DNA of 64,000 nucleotides from Alistipes sp. (GTDB lineage Bacteria; Bacteroidota; Bacteroidia; Bacteroidales; Rikenellaceae): NCBI GenBank assembly GCA_017483225.1, contig JAFULF010000006.1, positions 1 to 64,000 of the forward strand, read 5' to 3'. Shown piece by piece: positions 29,201 to 36,919 of this stretch (position 1 is its first letter; each line of letters starts with the position of its first letter). The notes under the pieces were generated by a model. It saw only the letters and a program-made list of their open reading frames with translations, ran no database searches and was not told where the DNA came from. The position numbers and the translations under genes were made by a program.

Positions 29201-29246
29201 AAAAAAGCCCGGATGGGCTGTACTTGGCGTACTGCTCATTCGGGCT
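29201..29246 (-). terminator. Terminator of guaB-guaA
   Basis: On the minus strand AGCCCGAATG pairs with CATCCGGGCT (one wobble) and is followed by six T's. It lies 46 bases after the guaA stop. Confidence 0.7.
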
Positions 29247-29291
29247 GTTGATTGAGAGGCCAAGAATGACCCCTTATCATAACAAATTAGG

Positions 29292-30599
29292 TTACTCCCA
29301 CTCAATCGTTGCCGATGGCTTCGGCGACATATCGTAGCATACACGATTCACGTTAGGCACCTCTTTGAGGATACGTGCCGTGATACGCTCCAAGATATCC
29401 CAGTCGATGCGCTCAATGGTTGCCGTCATAGCGTCGATGGTATTGACGGCACGGATGATTACCGGCCAGTCAAACGAGCGGGCGTTGTTACGCACACCTA
29501 CCGACTTGAAGTCAGGCACAACGGTAAAGTACTGCCATACGGTCTTGTCGAGACCCGCCTTTGCGAACTCCTCACGAAGGATAGCATCCGACTCACGCAC
29601 AGCCTCCAAGCGGTCACGTGTGATTGCGCCGAGGCAACGAACACCGAGACCCGGACCTGGGAATGGCTGACGATAGACCATATCGTATGGCAGGCCGAGT
29701 TCCAAGCCGCACGCACGCACCTCGTCCTTGAAGAGCTGGCGCAGAGGCTCAACGAGCTCGAACTGCAAATCCTCTGGCAGACCGCCCACGTTGTGGTGCG
29801 ACTTCACCATCTTGGCGGTCTTGGTGCCGCTCTCGATGATGTCGGGGTAGATGGTACCCTGACCGAGGAAGTCGATGCCGTCGAGTTTGCGTGCCTCCTC
29901 CTCGAACACACGGATAAACTCGCCACCGATAATCTTGCGCTTCTGCTCCGGGTCTTCAACACCTTCGAGTTTGGTGAGGAATCGCTCCGTAGCATCTACG
30001 TATATAAGGTTGGCGCAGAGCTGGTTGCGGAACACCTCCACAACAGCCTCCGACTCGCCCTTGCGCATCAGTCCGTGGTTGACGTGAACGCATACGAGGT
30101 TGTCGCCGATGGCTTTGAGCAGCAGTGCCGCAACAACCGAGGAGTCCACACCGCCGGAGAGGGCGAGCAGCACCTTGCGGTTGCCTACCTGACGACGAAT
30201 AAGCTCCACCTGATCGTTCACGAAGTTGGTCATATTCCAGTTTGCCTCCGCCTTGCAGGTGTCGAAGACGAACCCCTTGACAGCCGCCTTTGCAGCCTCC
30301 TCGTCGGAGGTGAGCTGTGGCAACTTGACCGAGCAGAGAGCCTTGTCGTGACCCGCTGCCATAACAGGGAATCCTGCCTCGTAAATCTCCGGCAGGACAT
30401 CTATCTCAACGCCGTCGATGACGTTGTTTGGGCCACCGTTGATGATTACACCCTTGACATTTGGCAGAGCCTTCAACTCCGCTGCGGTGATGTCGTGCGG
30501 GTAAATCTCGCTATAAACGCCCAATGCACGTATGGCTCTGGCAAGCACCGTATTCTCGTGGCTGCCCAAGTCCAAAATAACAATCATATCCTGTTTCAT
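29292..30599 (-). CDS. guaA: GMP synthase with shortened, inactive-looking glutaminase domain
   Basis: This enzyme aminates XMP to GMP. The ATP-pyrophosphatase and dimerisation parts are complete: LSGGVDSS at about residues 148-154, HVNHGLMRKGE, LGQGTIYPD, and the end KPSATIEWE, the usual GuaA terminus. The N-terminal class I glutaminase domain is not. It opens recognisably (ILDLGSHENTVLARAIRALG, INGGPNN), but the nucleophile elbow, normally GxCYGxQ, reads AAGHDKA, and the stretch carrying the catalytic His and Glu is missing. SGGVDSS thus sits about 85 residues earlier than in E. coli GuaA, and the total is 435 rather than about 520 residues. I infer that it uses free ammonia. It lies 35 bases after guaB. 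Confidence 0.9.
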   Translation of the reverse strand: MKQDMIVILDLGSHENTVLARAIRALGVYSEIYPHDITAAELKALPNVKGVIINGGPNNVIDGVEIDVLPEIYEAGFPVMAAGHDKALCSVKLPQLTSDEEAAKAAVKGFVFDTCKAEANWNMTNFVNDQVELIRRQVGNRKVLLALSGGVDSSVVAALLLKAIGDNLVCVHVNHGLMRKGESEAVVEVFRNQLCANLIYVDATERFLTKLEGVEDPEQKRKIIGGEFIRVFEEEARKLDGIDFLGQGTIYPDIIESGTKTAKMVKSHHNVGGLPEDLQFELVEPLRQLFKDEVRACGLELGLPYDMVYRQPFPGPGLGVRCLGAITRDRLEAVRESDAILREEFAKAGLDKTVWQYFTVVPDFKSVGVRNNARSFDWPVIIRAVNTIDAMTATIERIDWDILERITARILKEVPNVNRVCYDMSPKPSATIEWE

Positions 30600-30634
30600 A
30601 TACTCAAATATGTTTAACCTTTAACCTAATCAGT

Positions 30635-32113
30635 TTATTCGCCACGAGAGTAGTTAGGGGTCTCACGTGTGATGGTGATATCGTGCGGGTGGTTCTCAAC
30701 AACGCCGCTTGCAGTGATACGCACGAAGCGTGCCGTCTGCAACTCGGAGATGGTGTGAGCACCGCAATATCCCATACCGGAGCGGATACCGCCCACGAGT
30801 TGATATACGGTCTCGTTCAATGCACCCTTGAACGGCACACGACCCACAATACCCTCCGGAACGAGCTTGTTGATGTTCGACTCGTTGTCCTGGAAGTAGC
30901 GGTCTTTCGAGCCCGCCTTCATAGCGTCGATGGAGCCCATACCACGATAGGTCTTGAACTTACGACCATTGTATATGATGGTCTCTCCCGGAGCCTCCTC
31001 CGTGCCGGCAAACATCGAGCCGCACATCACGCAGTCGCCACCGGCAGCCAGAGCCTTAACGATATCTCCCGAGTAGCGCAAGCCACCATCGGCGATAACA
31101 GCCACGCCGCTACCCTTGACAGCATTTGCCACGTCGAAGATGGCGGTCAGCTGCGGAACACCTACACCTGCGATAATACGGGTTGTGCAGATTGAGCCCG
31201 GGCCGATACCTACCTTGATGCCGTCGGCACCATTCTCTACCAGATAGCGAGCAGCCTCGGCGGTTGCGATATTGCCGACAACAACGTCGAGAGTAGGGTA
31301 TTTGGCCTTAATCTCTTTGAGCAGGTTAACGATATTCTTCGAGTGGCCGTGTGCGGAGTCGAGCACCACAGCATCTACACACTCGGCAACCAACGCATCC
31401 ACACGCTCCATAGAGTCGGCGGTAACACCTACACCGGCAGCCACACGCAGACGACCCTTGCTATCCTTGCAAGCGTTAGGGTGGTCCTGCACCTTTGTAA
31501 TGTCCTTGTAGGTGATAAGGCCTGCCAGACGGCCATCCTTATCGACAACAGGCAGCTTCTCAATCTTGTTGCGCAACAGCACGTCGGTAACGTCCTCGTT
31601 GTCACGCTCTGCCTCGGTGATGGTCACCAGATTCTCCGAGGTCATAACCTCAGCGATAAGACGGCCCATATCCTTCTGGAAACGGAGGTCACGGTTGGTA
31701 ACGATACCTACCAGAACACGCTCCTCGTCAACAACAGGAATACCGCCAATCTTGTTCTCACGCATCAGCGCCAGAGCATCGCCTACGGTCTGCTCCTTGG
31801 TGATGGTTACGGGGTCATAAATCATACCGTTCTCGGCACGCTTTACACGGCGCACTTGTGCCGCCTGCTCGGCGATGGTCATATTCTTGTGAATAACGCC
31901 AATACCGCCTTCACGGGCGATAGCGATAGCCATCGGAGCCTCCGTAACGGTATCCATTGCCGCCGACACAATAGGAATATTGAGCGCAATATTGCGGGAA
32001 AAACGGCTCTTCACGCTTACCTCACGAGGTGTAACCTCCGAATAAGCAGGCACGAGCAACACATCATCAAAGGTCAAGCCCTCTTGCTGTACTCTTTCTG
32101 TTAGGAACGACAT
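30635..32113 (-). CDS. guaB: Inosine-5'-monophosphate dehydrogenase
   Basis: This is an NAD-dependent oxidase of IMP to XMP, the committed step to GMP. Its 492 residues form a TIM barrel with an inserted pair of CBS domains (roughly residues 95-210). The catalytic loop [12 protein letters not shown] contains the active-site Cys, and [14 protein letters not shown] and the flap [10 protein letters not shown] are present. It precedes guaA in one operon. Its own upstream region shows no promoter next to the gene. A leader frame and terminator (32157-32307) lie ahead, suggesting attenuation. Confidence 0.97.
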   Translation of the reverse strand: MSFLTERVQQEGLTFDDVLLVPAYSEVTPREVSVKSRFSRNIALNIPIVSAAMDTVTEAPMAIAIAREGGIGVIHKNMTIAEQAAQVRRVKRAENGMIYDPVTITKEQTVGDALALMRENKIGGIPVVDEERVLVGIVTNRDLRFQKDMGRLIAEVMTSENLVTITEAERDNEDVTDVLLRNKIEKLPVVDKDGRLAGLITYKDITKVQDHPNACKDSKGRLRVAAGVGVTADSMERVDALVAECVDAVVLDSAHGHSKNIVNLLKEIKAKYPTLDVVVGNIATAEAARYLVENGADGIKVGIGPGSICTTRIIAGVGVPQLTAIFDVANAVKGSGVAVIADGGLRYSGDIVKALAAGGDCVMCGSMFAGTEEAPGETIIYNGRKFKTYRGMGSIDAMKAGSKDRYFQDNESNINKLVPEGIVGRVPFKGALNETVYQLVGGIRSGMGYCGAHTISELQTARFVRITASGVVENHPHDITITRETPNYSRGE

Positions 32114-32156
32114 AATCTTACTTATTTTTAATTAAACATTTTTGTTCTCTTCTTAT

Positions 32157-32189
32157 AAAAAAAGAGCGTGGCACACGCCCACACTCTTT
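32157..32189 (-). terminator. Leader terminator (candidate attenuator) upstream of guaB
   Basis: On the minus strand AAAGAGTGTGG pairs with CCACGCTCTTT (one wobble) around a 7-base loop, then a run of T's. It begins right after the stop codon of the leader frame and ends 44 bases before the guaB ATG, with no TAnnTTTG in between. Confidence 0.65.
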
Positions 32190-32190
32190 T

Positions 32191-32307
32191 TCACACCGCA
32201 CACGACACTCCGTTTCGGCACACAATCGCACGCTTTTTATCCACTTGCTGAAAGCGCAGGTGCAGCGAGCCGTGCGGATATTGTCCTATCGAAATAGACG
32301 TTGCCAT
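32191..32307 (-). CDS. Candidate 38-residue leader peptide upstream of guaB
   Basis: A small frame begins at an ATG about 23 bases downstream of a well-formed minus-strand promoter and ends at a TGA that touches the following terminator stem. The peptide starts MATSISIGQYPHGSLHLRFQ and ends CRNGVSCAV. I do not recognise it. Tight placement between promoter and terminator suggests either a leader peptide controlling guaB or an independent small gene. Confidence 0.45.
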   Translation of the reverse strand: MATSISIGQYPHGSLHLRFQQVDKKRAIVCRNGVSCAV

Positions 32308-32329
32308 AGTACGTATGATTTAATTTGTG

Positions 32330-32337
32330 CAAAGGTA
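32330..32337 (-). promoter_or_regulatory. Promoter for the guaB leader transcript
   Basis: TACCTTTG on the minus strand (CAAAGGTA on plus) is preceded by TTTG with about 18 bases between, a close match to the TTTG-N19-TAnnTTTG consensus. Confidence 0.7.
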
Positions 32338-32462
32338 CAAATATTTTTTCAAACGCAAAGAGTTCTCACGATATTTTTTTGCACTTTCCTCACAAAAATC
32401 CAAATGATGAAAAAGTGTTAAAAAAAAGGGTTGATTAATTTTCTTATAAACGTAAAGTTTTA

Positions 32463-32470
32463 TACTTTTG
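32463..32470 (+). promoter_or_regulatory. Promoter for the purine operon leader
   Basis: TACTTTTG matches TAnnTTTG and lies 236 bases before purE. No other candidate promoter is seen closer to the gene. Confidence 0.6.
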
Positions 32471-32474
32471 CCGT

Positions 32475-32630
32475 ATGGAAGGATTAGGTATGCATCAGAG
32501 ATATTTGCAGCATTTGGGGAGCAAACCTCGATGCCGAATGTTCGGGTGCGTACAGCGTATAAAATCCCAGCCACACGCCTCAGTGCGCCCTTGTCAGATG
32601 CAGAGTGTGCGTACAGATGTGAAATTATAG
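32475..32630 (+). CDS. Candidate 51-residue leader peptide upstream of purE
   Basis: A frame from the ATG at 32475 (or an internal ATG at 32490) ends with TAG three bases before the stem of a strong terminator. The product starts MEGLGMHQRYLQHLGSKPRC and is rich in Arg, Cys and Gln; all six Gln codons are CAG. The first ATG lies at the predicted transcription start, so translation would be leaderless there. I do not recognise the peptide. A structured regulatory RNA occupying the same stretch is an alternative. Confidence 0.4.
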   Translation: MEGLGMHQRYLQHLGSKPRCRMFGCVQRIKSQPHASVRPCQMQSVRTDVKL

Positions 32631-32632
32631 AG

Positions 32633-32665
32633 CCATTGCAACCTCACCGTTGCGGTGGTTTTTTT
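32633..32665 (+). terminator. Strong leader terminator (candidate attenuator) upstream of purE
   Basis: CCATTGCAAC (32633-32642) pairs over all ten positions with GTTGCGGTGG (32649-32658), with two U-G wobbles, and is followed by T7. It lies 40 bases before the purE ATG and after the only visible promoter, so the purine operon would need read-through. Confidence 0.75.
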
Positions 32666-32705
32666 GCTTAAAGAAAATATGTAAAATATTAATAATACGA
32701 AAATT

Positions 32706-33173
32706 ATGAAAGTAGCAGTTATTATGGGTTCGACCAGCGACTGGGACGTAATGTCGGCAGCCTGCTCAACCCTCGAAGAGTTGGGTATCCCCTACGAGAA
32801 GCGTGTAATCAGTGCGCACCGCACTCCGCACCTTATGTTCGAGTATGCCACTACGGCACGTGAACGAGGCATTGGCGCAATCATCGCCGGTGCAGGTGGT
32901 GCAGCGCACGTTGCCGGTGTTACGGCGGGTCTTACCACCGTGCCGGTTATCGGTGTGCCTATCAAGACTTCGGCTCTCGGAGGCCTCGACTCCCTGCTCT
33001 CGATAGTGCAGATGCCGGGTGGAATACCTGTTTCGACAACGGCAATCAACGGTGCTAAGAACGCAGCCCTCATCGCTGCCTCGATATTCGCACTCACCGA
33101 CCCGCAGCTCGAAGCACGCCTTATCGAGTATCGCAAAGCACAAACAGAGAAGGTTTTGGAATCAGAAATTTAA
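32706..33173 (+). CDS. purE: 5-(carboxyamino)imidazole ribonucleotide mutase / AIR carboxylase
   Basis: This enzyme makes 4-carboxy-AIR. Its 155 residues show the PurE signature: GSTSDWDVM, the conserved SAHRTP, AGAGGAAHV and SLLSIVQMPGGIPV. Bacteria with PurK use class I PurE (mutase), others class II (direct CO2 use). No purK lies in the window, so which chemistry applies is open. It is the first gene of the purine operon, behind the leader and terminator, and 8 bases ahead of purL. Confidence 0.95.
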   Translation: MKVAVIMGSTSDWDVMSAACSTLEELGIPYEKRVISAHRTPHLMFEYATTARERGIGAIIAGAGGAAHVAGVTAGLTTVPVIGVPIKTSALGGLDSLLSIVQMPGGIPVSTTAINGAKNAALIAASIFALTDPQLEARLIEYRKAQTEKVLESEI

Positions 33174-33181
33174 TCTAAGCT

Positions 33182-36100
33182 ATGAAAGATTACCGCATAT
33201 ACGTTGAGAAATACGCCGAGTTTCAGGTCGAGGCGGAGAGCCTGCGTCGTGAGTTGAACGAGAACCTCTCGCTCAACATTCGCTCGCTCCGCCTGCTGAA
33301 TGTTTACGACCTGTTCGGCTTTACGGAGGAGCTCCGTGAGCGTTGCCGCTACGCCGTATTTGGCGAGGTGGTTACCGACCGAGTTATGGATGAGTGCCCA
33401 CTCGAAGGCTCCAAGTATCTGGCAGTGGAGTACCTGCCCGGACAGTTTGACCAGCGAGCATCTTCGGCTGTCGATTGTGTTCGACTGCTCGACCCTTCGG
33501 CAAATGTACGCATCCGCAGCTCCCGCCTGCTCATCTTCGACAATGGCGTTAGCGAGCAGGACTTGGAGGCTATCAAGCACTACTATATCAACGCCGTAGA
33601 GTCCCGTGAAAAGGATTTGAGCCGCTTGGCAGACAACGAGCAGGCGGAGATTCGCCCCGTACCTATGCTCGACGGCTTTACCGATATGAGCGAGGAGGAG
33701 TTGGCACCATACTGCAAGGAGAACTCGCTGGCGATGAATGCCGACGACCTGCGTGAGGTGGTGAACTACTTCCGTAGCGAGGGCCGCAACCCGTCACAGA
33801 CCGAGTTGCGAATCCTTGACACCTATTGGAGCGACCACTGCCGCCACACGACCTTCACCACCGAGATTACGGAGATAAAGATTGACGAGTCGTTTATGCG
33901 TGAGGAGTTCGAGAGTGCACTCGCCGAGTTCGGACAGATGCGCCAGGAGCTCGGTCGTGAGCACAAGAGCCTCTGCCTGATGGAGATTGCCACCATCGGT
34001 GCACGCTACCTCCGCCACAAGGGCCTGCTTGACGATATGGAGCAGAGCGAGGAGAACAACGCTTGCAGCATCTTCGTAGATGTGGATGTCGAGGGACAGA
34101 GCGAGAAGTGGCTCTTGCAGTTCAAGAACGAGACCCACAACCACCCGACCGAGATTGAGCCATTCGGAGGTGCATCCACCTGCCTTGGTGGTGCTATCCG
34201 TGACCCACTGTCGGGTCGTGCATACGTCTATCAGGCTATGCGTGTAACGGGTGCCGGCGACATCTACAAGAGCATAGCCGAGACTATGCCGGGCAAGTTG
34301 CCACAGCGTATCATCAGCCGCAAGGCTGCCGCAGGATATTCGAGCTACGGAAACCAGATTGGTCTGGCGACGACTCACGTGCGAGAGATTTTCCACGAGA
34401 ACTACGTTGCCAAGCGTTTGGAGGTTGGTGCCGTTGTCGGAGCCGTCAAGGCGGAGAATGTACGCCGTGAGAGCCCTGCACCGGGGGATGTTGTCCTGCT
34501 TATGGGCGGTCGCACGGGTCGTGACGGCATCGGTGGAGCAACCGGCTCGTCGAAGCAGCACACCGCAGCCTCGTTGGAGGAGTGTGGCTCGGAGGTTCAG
34601 AAGGGTAATGCACCGGAGGAGCGCAAGATTCAGCACCTGTTCCGCCGTGCAGACGTTACCCGTCTTATCAAGAAGTCGAATGACTTTGGTGCCGGAGGCG
34701 TGAGTGTCGCTATCGGAGAGCTTACCGATGGTCTGGACATCTACCTCGACCGAGTACCTGTAAAATATAGCGGTCTGAACTCTACGGAGCTTGCCATCAG
34801 CGAGTCGCAGGAGCGTATGGCCGTAGTGGTGGAGCGCAAGGATATGGAGGCTATGATGGCACTCTGCGCCGAGGAGAATGTGGAGGTTACACACGTAGCC
34901 GACGTGACGGACAATGCCCGTATGCGTATGTTCTTCCACGGCAATAAGATTGTCGATTTGAAACGTGAGTTCATCGACAGCGCAGGAGCAAAGCACTACA
35001 CCAAGATATGTATTCCTGCCGTTGAGCAGTGCAATCCGTTCAGCCGCAAGGTTGAGGGTGCGACGCTCAATGAGCGGATGAAGGCAAACCTCTCCGATAT
35101 GAACGTAGTATCGCAGCGTGGTCTGATTGAGATGTTCGACTCGACAATCGGTGCCTCGACGGTACTGATGCCTTTCGGTGGTCGCACACAGCGCACCGAG
35201 ACGCAGGTGTCGGTGCAGACGTTGCCTGTTCGTCACGGCCGCACATCTACTGCCAGCATTATGGCATTTGGCTACAACCCGTTCATCGCCTCTTGGAGCC
35301 CTTACCACGGCGCACAGTATGCCGTCGTGGAGGCTTGCGCCAAGGTGGTTGCTGCCGGCGCACGCTTCGACAAGATGCGTTTCTCGTATCAGGAGTACTT
35401 CGAGCGTATGAGCGATGCACGCTCTTGGGGCAAGCCTATGGCGGCCCTGCTGGGTGCACTGCGTATGCAGGAGGCTCTCGGCCTGCCTTCTATCGGCGGT
35501 AAAGACTCTATGAGCGGAACATTCAACGACATCAAGGTTCCGCCGACACTCATCGCCTTCGGTATTACGACCGTCGATGCGAAGGGTGTAATCAGCCCTG
35601 ACTTCAAGGGTGCCGGACATAAGCTCTATCTGGTCAAGCACAATCCAAAGGCCAACTATACGCCTGACTGCGAGGCTCTGCGCAAGAACTTCTCGCTCGT
35701 GAGCGAGCAAATCGAGTGCGGCAATATCCTCTCGGCATACGCTATCGGCTTTGGTGGTGTTGCGGAGGCACTGGCGAAGATGAGCTTCGGTAACGAGGTG
35801 GGCGTAAACGTAACACTCTCGGAGAGCGAGTTGTTCGACTACAACTACGGCTCTATCCTCGTGGAGGCTACGGCTCCTATCGAGGGTGCAATGCTGCTCG
35901 GAGAGACGGTGGCAGAGAAGAGTCTCATAATCAATGGCGAGGTGCTCGATATGGCGGAGCTCTATCGTGCCAACACGGAGCGTTTCGAGAAGGTATATCC
36001 TGCACGTGGTCTGGACGGCGAGCCTTGCCGTGAGGGCAACTGCACACGCACAGCCCCTGCGTATAAGGGTGAGAAGGTTGAGCAGGTGAAGGTCTGCTTC

Positions 36101-36883
36101 CCTGTATTCCCGGGCACGAACTGCGACTACGACACCGCACGAGCATTCGAGCGTGAGGGCGCAACCACCGACATCGTGGTATTCCGTAACCTCACAGGCG
36201 AGGATATCTCGGCATCCATCGAGAACCTCTGCAAGAAGATAGGCGAGAGCCATATCCTCGTACTCAGTGGCGGATTCTCCCTCGGTGACGAGCCGGATGG
36301 TAGTGGCAAGTTCATTGCCAGCGTGCTCAACAACGAGGCTGTTACGGTGGCTGTACACGCTCTGCTGGATAGGGGAGGCCTCATCTTGGGTATCTGCAAC
36401 GGCTTCCAGGCTCTGGTTAAGTCGGGACTGCTGCCTTATGGTCGCCTCGGAATGGTTACCAAGGAGTCGCCGACACTCTTCCACAACGATATCCATCGCC
36501 ACATCTCGCAGATTGTATCGACACGTGTCGGCACAACAGCGTCACCTTGGCTCTCGTCGTTCAACGTGGGCGACCTGCACTCTATCGCAGTGAGCCACGG
36601 AGAGGGCAAGTTCGTGGTGAGCGAGGCGCTGGCCGAGGAGTTGTTCGCAAACGGTCAGGTGGCATTCCAGTATGCGGATGGCGAGGGTCGTCCTACTACC
36701 GATGCCCCTTGCAACCCTAACGGCTCCTCCTACGGTATCGAGGGTATCATCAGCCGTGATGGTCAGATTCTGGGTAAGATGGGACACACGGAGCGTTACG
36801 ACGACAACCTCTTCAAGAATATCGACGGAGAGAAGCGTCAGAACATCTTCCGCAACGCTGTTCACTACTTCAAGGGAGAGTAA
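33182..36883 (+). CDS. purL: Phosphoribosylformylglycinamidine synthase, long single-chain form
   Basis: This converts FGAR to FGAM with ATP and glutamine. The 1,233-residue length is that of the fused eukaryote/proteobacterium-type enzyme. An N-terminal PurS-like part is followed by two AIRS-like ATPase halves (HNHPTEIEPFGGASTC; GGKDSMSGTF) and a C-terminal glutaminase domain of about 260 residues. Unlike PurF, GuaA and CarA in this window, the glutaminase site is intact: FPGTNCDYD, LGICNGFQAL with the nucleophilic Cys, and SHGEGKF with His and Glu. It lies 8 bases after purE and 36 bases before purF. Confidence 0.97.
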   Translation: MKDYRIYVEKYAEFQVEAESLRRELNENLSLNIRSLRLLNVYDLFGFTEELRERCRYAVFGEVVTDRVMDECPLEGSKYLAVEYLPGQFDQRASSAVDCVRLLDPSANVRIRSSRLLIFDNGVSEQDLEAIKHYYINAVESREKDLSRLADNEQAEIRPVPMLDGFTDMSEEELAPYCKENSLAMNADDLREVVNYFRSEGRNPSQTELRILDTYWSDHCRHTTFTTEITEIKIDESFMREEFESALAEFGQMRQELGREHKSLCLMEIATIGARYLRHKGLLDDMEQSEENNACSIFVDVDVEGQSEKWLLQFKNETHNHPTEIEPFGGASTCLGGAIRDPLSGRAYVYQAMRVTGAGDIYKSIAETMPGKLPQRIISRKAAAGYSSYGNQIGLATTHVREIFHENYVAKRLEVGAVVGAVKAENVRRESPAPGDVVLLMGGRTGRDGIGGATGSSKQHTAASLEECGSEVQKGNAPEERKIQHLFRRADVTRLIKKSNDFGAGGVSVAIGELTDGLDIYLDRVPVKYSGLNSTELAISESQERMAVVVERKDMEAMMALCAEENVEVTHVADVTDNARMRMFFHGNKIVDLKREFIDSAGAKHYTKICIPAVEQCNPFSRKVEGATLNERMKANLSDMNVVSQRGLIEMFDSTIGASTVLMPFGGRTQRTETQVSVQTLPVRHGRTSTASIMAFGYNPFIASWSPYHGAQYAVVEACAKVVAAGARFDKMRFSYQEYFERMSDARSWGKPMAALLGALRMQEALGLPSIGGKDSMSGTFNDIKVPPTLIAFGITTVDAKGVISPDFKGAGHKLYLVKHNPKANYTPDCEALRKNFSLVSEQIECGNILSAYAIGFGGVAEALAKMSFGNEVGVNVTLSESELFDYNYGSILVEATAPIEGAMLLGETVAEKSLIINGEVLDMAELYRANTERFEKVYPARGLDGEPCREGNCTRTAPAYKGEKVEQVKVCFPVFPGTNCDYDTARAFEREGATTDIVVFRNLTGEDISASIENLCKKIGESHILVLSGGFSLGDEPDGSGKFIASVLNNEAVTVAVHALLDRGGLILGICNGFQALVKSGLLPYGRLGMVTKESPTLFHNDIHRHISQIVSTRVGTTASPWLSSFNVGDLHSIAVSHGEGKFVVSEALAEELFANGQVAFQYADGEGRPTTDAPCNPNGSSYGIEGIISRDGQILGKMGHTERYDDNLFKNIDGEKRQNIFRNAVHYFKGE

Positions 36884-36919
36884 AGGTTAGTACATATATT
36901 ATAATAAAGGGTTAAAGAG

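Noticed and set aside
29292-30599. GuaA shortening explained by a frameshift or deletion error
   Set aside because: The frame is continuous and the remaining glutaminase segment joins smoothly to the conserved FVFDTCKAEANWNM linker, so sequence error is unlikely.
32320-32574. 84-codon minus-strand frame spanning the guaB/purE divergent promoters
   Set aside because: It covers both promoter elements and the purE leader start and has no start context or family match.
33794-36502. 902-codon open frame antisense to purL
   Set aside because: PurL is certain on the plus strand. The antisense frame is low-complexity, has no recognisable domain, and is a by-product of codon bias, as are the other long antisense frames (26815-28362, 39915-41486, 41511-42683, 52488-54026).
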